Shown here: positions 60,085 to 64,000 of the stretch, piece after piece
Layout: every line of letters starts with the position of its first letter
Numbering within the stretch: the stretch's first letter is position 1
DNA from: Morchella semilibera
Lineage: Eukaryota; Ascomycota; Pezizomycetes; Pezizales; Morchellaceae
DNA: 64,000 nucleotides
Assembly (NCBI GenBank): GCA_009192285.1
Contig: WBVU01000003.1
Span: forward strand, 3,565,973-3,629,972
Direction: 5' to 3'
Position numbers and translations under genes: made by a program
The notes under the pieces: generated by a model
Seen by the model: the letters and a program-made list of their open reading frames with translations, nothing else
Databases searched by the model: none
What the model was told of the DNA's origin: nothing

Positions 60085-61577
60085 CTACAACGCCAATGCG
60101 CCAACAAATACAGCGGCCATAAGGGCCACTACACCACCAACCCTCACGCTGCCCGCACCGGACCCGGCCTGCTGCACAAAGTCCGAGGACCCAGTGCTAG
60201 TCGTGCTGCTTCCCGACGCCGTAGTAGTCGAACCCTCCTCCTCATCATCATCCCTCAGCCCGTTCGCGCCCGTTCCGGCACCAGTCAAGCCGGGGATTGT
60301 CTCCACAGTGGCGCTTGAAGATGACCCACTGCTGGTTTTTGATGCCGGAAGGGCGGCAGTCATGTTTGTTCCGGTACCAAGGAAGCTCTTCATGACGGTT
60401 CCCTTATCGGTCATGACGACATTGCTCTCGTAACCAGCGGCATCGTCGTAGATGTATGAGACGGAAGCATTGCCGCTCTTCTGGGCGTCTGATGGGGGAT
60501 CGTAGCACTCGATCTTGACCTCCTTGAACGTCACGTAGTAGTAGCCATTGTCCTTGATATCCTGTGAGTCCCAGTCAATCTCACCACCGGCCCAAGCAAT
60601 GGTACCGGGGGAGTTGGTGGACAGACCGCCGGGCCAGAGGGAGAGCTGCACGCGGGCGGGGGTCTGCGGGTAGTTGTATTGCTTGGTCGTGGCGTTGTAG
60701 GTGTCGGATTTCTTGAGCACACGGCCAACCTGTCCGTCGACGGACCAGGTGACGGTATCGGGGGTCCAGTCGATCTCGTAGGTGTGGTAGTTGTTGTATG
60801 TATCGTCAGACATGGTGATGTTTCCACCGTTGGTATCTAGACATCCACAACCATCCATCAGCAACCCATTCCTCCATTCCTCGCTCCCAACCACAACCAC
60901 AACCCAACCCAACCCCCCCAAACCCAAAGAGAGAGAAACTCACAATTCGGCAACCCCTGCCAATAATAGTTTGTCTGCGTAGTCTCCAGATCCGCCCCAA
61001 CCCACTCATAGTCGATCTCATCCTTCATATCACTGAGCAAGATGAAGGCCGACACCACACCCCGGCCCCTACTCGACTTGAGCGTCGCCGAGATCTTCCC
61101 GTACCAGACATAGGCCGTGCTCGCCAGGACGGTGCCGACCGTCTCGGGCGCCATCGTCAGCAGCAGCTGGTTGTCATAGATGAGTGGCTGCCCGTCGGCA
61201 ACCCAATCGGCCTTTGTCGAGTCTCCCAGGTACTTTGTCTTGTCTGCGATCCGGTCAAGGTTGGTAAAGGTGCTATCGATGTTCTTGCACATGGGCGCAG
61301 GCGCGCACGAGTCAATGGTGGCCGAGTGCTTTGGATCACACCCGCCGAGACAGTAGGCTCCAACTCCGCAGACTCCGTATTCTGTATGCCAAAAACCAAT
61401 TGAGGTTAGTTTGTGGGCGGGGGGGTGGGGGGAGGAAAGAGTGGGCTTACGGGAGCAGCAGGGCTTATCGGAGGGACAACTGCCGAGGCCGACGCCGCAC
61501 TCGGCGGTGATCTGGGCGTAGGCGGCGGTGCCAAGGACGGCGGCCGTGAGGGCGAGGGTGTTGAATAATTGCACCAT
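60085..61577 (-). CDS. GPI-anchored CRH-type cell-wall transglycosylase (GH16, Utr2/Crh2-like with CBM18)
   Basis: Three exons: 61577-61451, 61381-60944 and 60836-60085, giving 438 aa in one continuous frame. The signal peptide is MVQLFNTLALTAAVLGTAAY. It is followed by a chitin-binding CBM18-type Cys cluster, ECGVGLGSCPSDKPCCS, joined across intron 1 to QYGVCGVGAYCLGGCDP. The GH16 catalytic site is DEIDYEWVG with Glu164 (nucleophile), Asp166 and Glu168 (acid/base). Nearby are YVWYGKISATLKSSRGRGVV and YHTYEIDWTPDTVTWSVDG, both GH16/CRH hallmarks. The C-terminus is Ser/Thr-rich and ends in a hydrophobic stretch, VRVGGVVALMAAVFVGALAL, the GPI-attachment signal. CRH enzymes join chitin to beta-1,6/beta-1,3-glucan outside the plasma membrane. 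The presence of CBM18 puts it nearer Utr2/Crh2 than Crh1. Intron 1 is 69 bp (GTAAGC..TACAG); intron 2 is 107 bp (GTGAGT..TCTAG). Confidence 0.95.
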
Positions 61578-61916
61578 TTTTGTGGGTATGTGTATGGCTT
61601 TTTTTTTTGTTCGGGAGTAACGACTGAGCCTACTCGGCGGGGGGGTTTTGAGTTGGGGAGGAGTGGGATCGAAAAAGGTATCAAAAAAAAAGGAAAAAAA
61701 GACCGAGTGATATAGGATACAAAAAAAGGAAGGAAAAAAAGAAAAAAAGAGAAAGAACCGCTATATATTCCGAATAAAATAGAATTAAAAAAAGAGAGTG
61801 AGAGAGAGAGCTAGATTAAAACGACAGATATAGGTGGTGATGGGATGGGAAGCAAGTGAGAGTGATGAGCGAGGGTGAGCAAGCAGCGAGCGTAAACGAA
61901 CGAACGGATCTCGACT

Positions 61917-62036
61917 GAAGGGGGGTGATGGAGGAGGTGGTGGTGGTGGTGAGGGGTGGGTGGGGAGAGGAGAGGAGAGGAGAGGAGAGGAGGGGGAAGG
62001 GGAAGGGGAAGGGAGGAAGGGAAAGGAAAGGACGAG
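61917..62036. repeat. Long purine tract (GA/GGA/GGT repeats)
   Basis: About 120 bp of almost pure G and A include tandem GGAGA units (61973-61990) and GGGGAA units (61993-62010), with a few GGT units. It lies 340-460 bp upstream of the GH16 start codon. Confidence 0.9.
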
Positions 62037-63628
62037 GGCGGGAATGTAAACTTTATGGAAAGACGCAACCGAATGCAGTCGCCTGTCTAAGTATGTGTTA
62101 TAGAGCAGGCAGCAGTAGGCCCTTACGCTCACGCTCGTATGAGCAGGTGGTGGGCAGCAGGTACAAAGTCTTGGAACCACTTGGGGTCGAGATAACGTAC
62201 CAAGGTAGAGAGAGAGAGCACTAAGACCGAAAGAAAAGAAAAACAAACGACAAGAAAAGAAAAGAAGGAAAGAAAAGAAAAGAAAAACTGATCCACGTAC
62301 TCACGCTTGTCGCAAAAGGGGAGAGAGAGGGGGGGGGGGGAATGATAGCCTTGGGAGTTGGGTCTTTTGAGGAAGGAGAGCTGGAATACCTACATAACTT
62401 CCTAACTTTTACTTACTTAGATAGTGAGGGAGGTGGCCAGGGGTGTTTGGTACAGAGTATTGTTTTTATTGGTATTGATAGCAGAATCAATTCGTTAATT
62501 CCTACTATCTACATAGATGTAGATATACGTATACCCGGTACTGCCATCATTAGAGAGTGGAGGTGGGTGTACTCTAAGTATGTTCAGCTTTCTTGAAATT
62601 TAAATGAGTGGACATAAGAATAGACCCCCGGGAAATCCCCCCAAAATAATACTTATATATGGGATATCTGAATAGCTGGGCGTGACATGTAGGGGGGGGA
62701 GGGTGGGTAAAACGGACTGTGTGGGGAGGGGGGTCGATGGGGGGAGGGTAAAGTCGTCCTAGCTAACATGTAGACTAGAAGGAAGGGGAAGGAAGGAAGG
62801 AAGGAACCAAAACCAAAACTAAAGCTAAAGCTAAAAAAAAAAAAAAAAAAAGTCTTGAATCCCATACCCAAGCGTCCCCCCCCCCCTCACTCCTACCATC
62901 TTTTCCCTTCCTTCTTTCTTTTCAATGGCATACAATCCAGGCCCCCAAACATCATGATGCGAGGAGATAAATGTCCGGTCCAGATGGTAAGAAGAGCTCC
63001 CCCCCCCATGTCAAATCAACGTCCCTACATGATCATGTAAGTACGTACCTACATAGGGAAGCTGATGTAGGATGCGTACTTAGTAAAACACACACACACC
63101 TCTACCCAATAGGAATCTGCCCATGCGTCGCATTTCCCGACGCGGATCTATCGCGGTCGCCCCCTTCTGTGCAACTTTGACATGTCTTATGTGCAGCGGG
63201 AATCATATGGGCCAGAAGAGCATTCGTCCAACGGCGGCGGCGGCGGTCCGCCGAAAGAAGGTATGTACAGAGAATCTAGAGTACATGATGTGAGGATGTG
63301 AGGATGGGATGTAGGGACAGGGACAGGATCAGGAACAGGTATGTATGTGGTGCCTGAGAGGCAAAGTGCAAGTGCAGTAATTACTACCAAAGTGCAATTA
63401 TGACCTCTCTCTCTCTTGCGCACACAAATTAAATCATCCAGCGCACAGCCCTCTGTGTTTCTCCCTCTCTCCCTCTCTCTCTCCCAACTCTTCCCAGGAA
63501 ATGTTCGAGAACTGCAACCGTAAAAACAACAACACCCCCCCCCTACAACATTTCCACCCGATCCGAATTCCGGGACACCGTTACTCCGGGGTTTCCATCC
63601 ATCCATCCACAGCTGCCAACTGACCTTC

Positions 63629-63655
63629 CTGCTGCTGCTGCTGCTGCTGCTGCTG
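63629..63655. repeat. (CTG)9 trinucleotide repeat
   Basis: Nine uninterrupted CTG units lie in DNA without a supported gene. Confidence 0.95.
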
Positions 63656-64000
63656 TAGTGGCGTTTGTGGAGCAACAGGGGAAAGGAAGAGGAAGGCCGG
63701 TTAGTTATTAGGTTAGCAGGTTAGGTTAGTTCCGCTGAAATACAGTATAGATAAAAATTAAAACCCTGTATGTGATACTCTAAACAGAAACCTCCTAACC
63801 CAATTTGCATACGGCACTCGCCTCGGGGCGGACCCTGAACGACTTGACGGTCCGGGGCTCCCGCAGCGTTGAAGTGAGCGAGCAGAGCATACCTACATCT
63901 CCTACGAGCCCTACATGCACAGCTACACATTATTCAAACCGGACAAACTCTACCCTCACCTATGTATCCCACCTAGGGGGAATTGAGCTGCTTTTCTCCG

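Larger units (their letters stand above)
61578..64000. other. Gene-free right end with simple repeats
   Basis: This stretch includes the promoter and leader of the GH16 gene, with A-rich runs and a long purine tract (61917-62036). Other A-runs lie near 62824-62850 and C-runs near 62877-62886 and 63001-63006. A (CTG)9 repeat is at 63629-63655. The minus-strand frame at 63187-63675 owes its Ser run to that CTG repeat and is not a supported gene. Confidence 0.5.

Noticed and set aside
61785-62246. Minus-strand Pro/Ser-rich frame opposite the purine tract
   Set aside because: Its composition is a direct product of the GA/GGT repeats.
63187-63675. 162-codon minus-strand frame at the right end
   Set aside because: Driven by the CTG repeat (Ser run) and other simple repeats; no protein-like core.

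Overview
This window is eukaryotic, from a filamentous ascomycete. Genes carry short introns (about 50-190 bp) with GT..AG ends and CTAAC/CTGAC-like branch sites. The recognisable proteins are fungal: a Zn2Cys6 regulator, an Mtc1-like protein, a CRH-type GH16 enzyme with a GPI signal, and an Srk1/Rck2-type kinase. Gene density is low (about 13 genes in 64 kb) and the intergenic DNA is full of microsatellites and small mobile-element remnants. That would fit a larger genome such as a pezizomycete, but this placement is inference.

Layout. 1-621 (-): 5' part of an unrecognised low-complexity protein. 2489-2863 (+): UPF0390/DUF2462 nucleolar-type small protein. 3875-5478 (-): Mtc1-like protein, divergent from 5878-7087 (+), the 26S proteasome deubiquitinase Rpn11. 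7565-9901 (-): 778-aa unrecognised protein. 9902-14962: gene-poor. 14963-17285 (+): Srk1/Rck2-like MAPK-activated kinase. 19872-23007 (-): Zn2Cys6 transcription factor with six exons. 23008-30231: about 7 kb without a gene I can support. 30232-32928 (-): SLX4 nuclease scaffold. 34507-35373 (-): 288-aa unrecognised nuclear-type protein. 36941-37056: a 116-bp MITE. 39365-41428 (+): nine-exon MFS transporter. 42489-43242 (+): cysteine-rich F-box-like protein. 43834-44025: a 192-bp pogo/Tc1-like MITE. 49044-50741 (-): forkhead transcription factor. 55192-56064 (+): unrecognised Cys/His-rich protein. 56790-57783 (-): secreted GPI-type Cys-rich protein with an apparent frameshift. 60085-61577 (-): CRH/Utr2-type cell-wall transglycosylase. 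The last 2.4 kb hold only simple repeats.

The genes do not form a metabolic cluster. They are mostly housekeeping or regulatory genes: proteasome, telomere capping/stress, stress kinase, DNA repair and transcription factors. Two neighbouring minus-strand genes encode predicted cell-wall proteins. I found no tRNA, rRNA, CRISPR array or biosynthetic cluster.

The most unusual signals are these: (1) about 40 exact copies of the palindrome TACATGTA, all outside predicted coding exons, against roughly one or two expected; (2) two short TA-flanked inverted-repeat elements of different families; (3) a one-base frameshift at a G run in an otherwise well-preserved GPI-protein gene; (4) several unrecognised genes and locally repeated intergenic motifs. 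Splice sites were placed by eye from consensus and reading-frame continuity.
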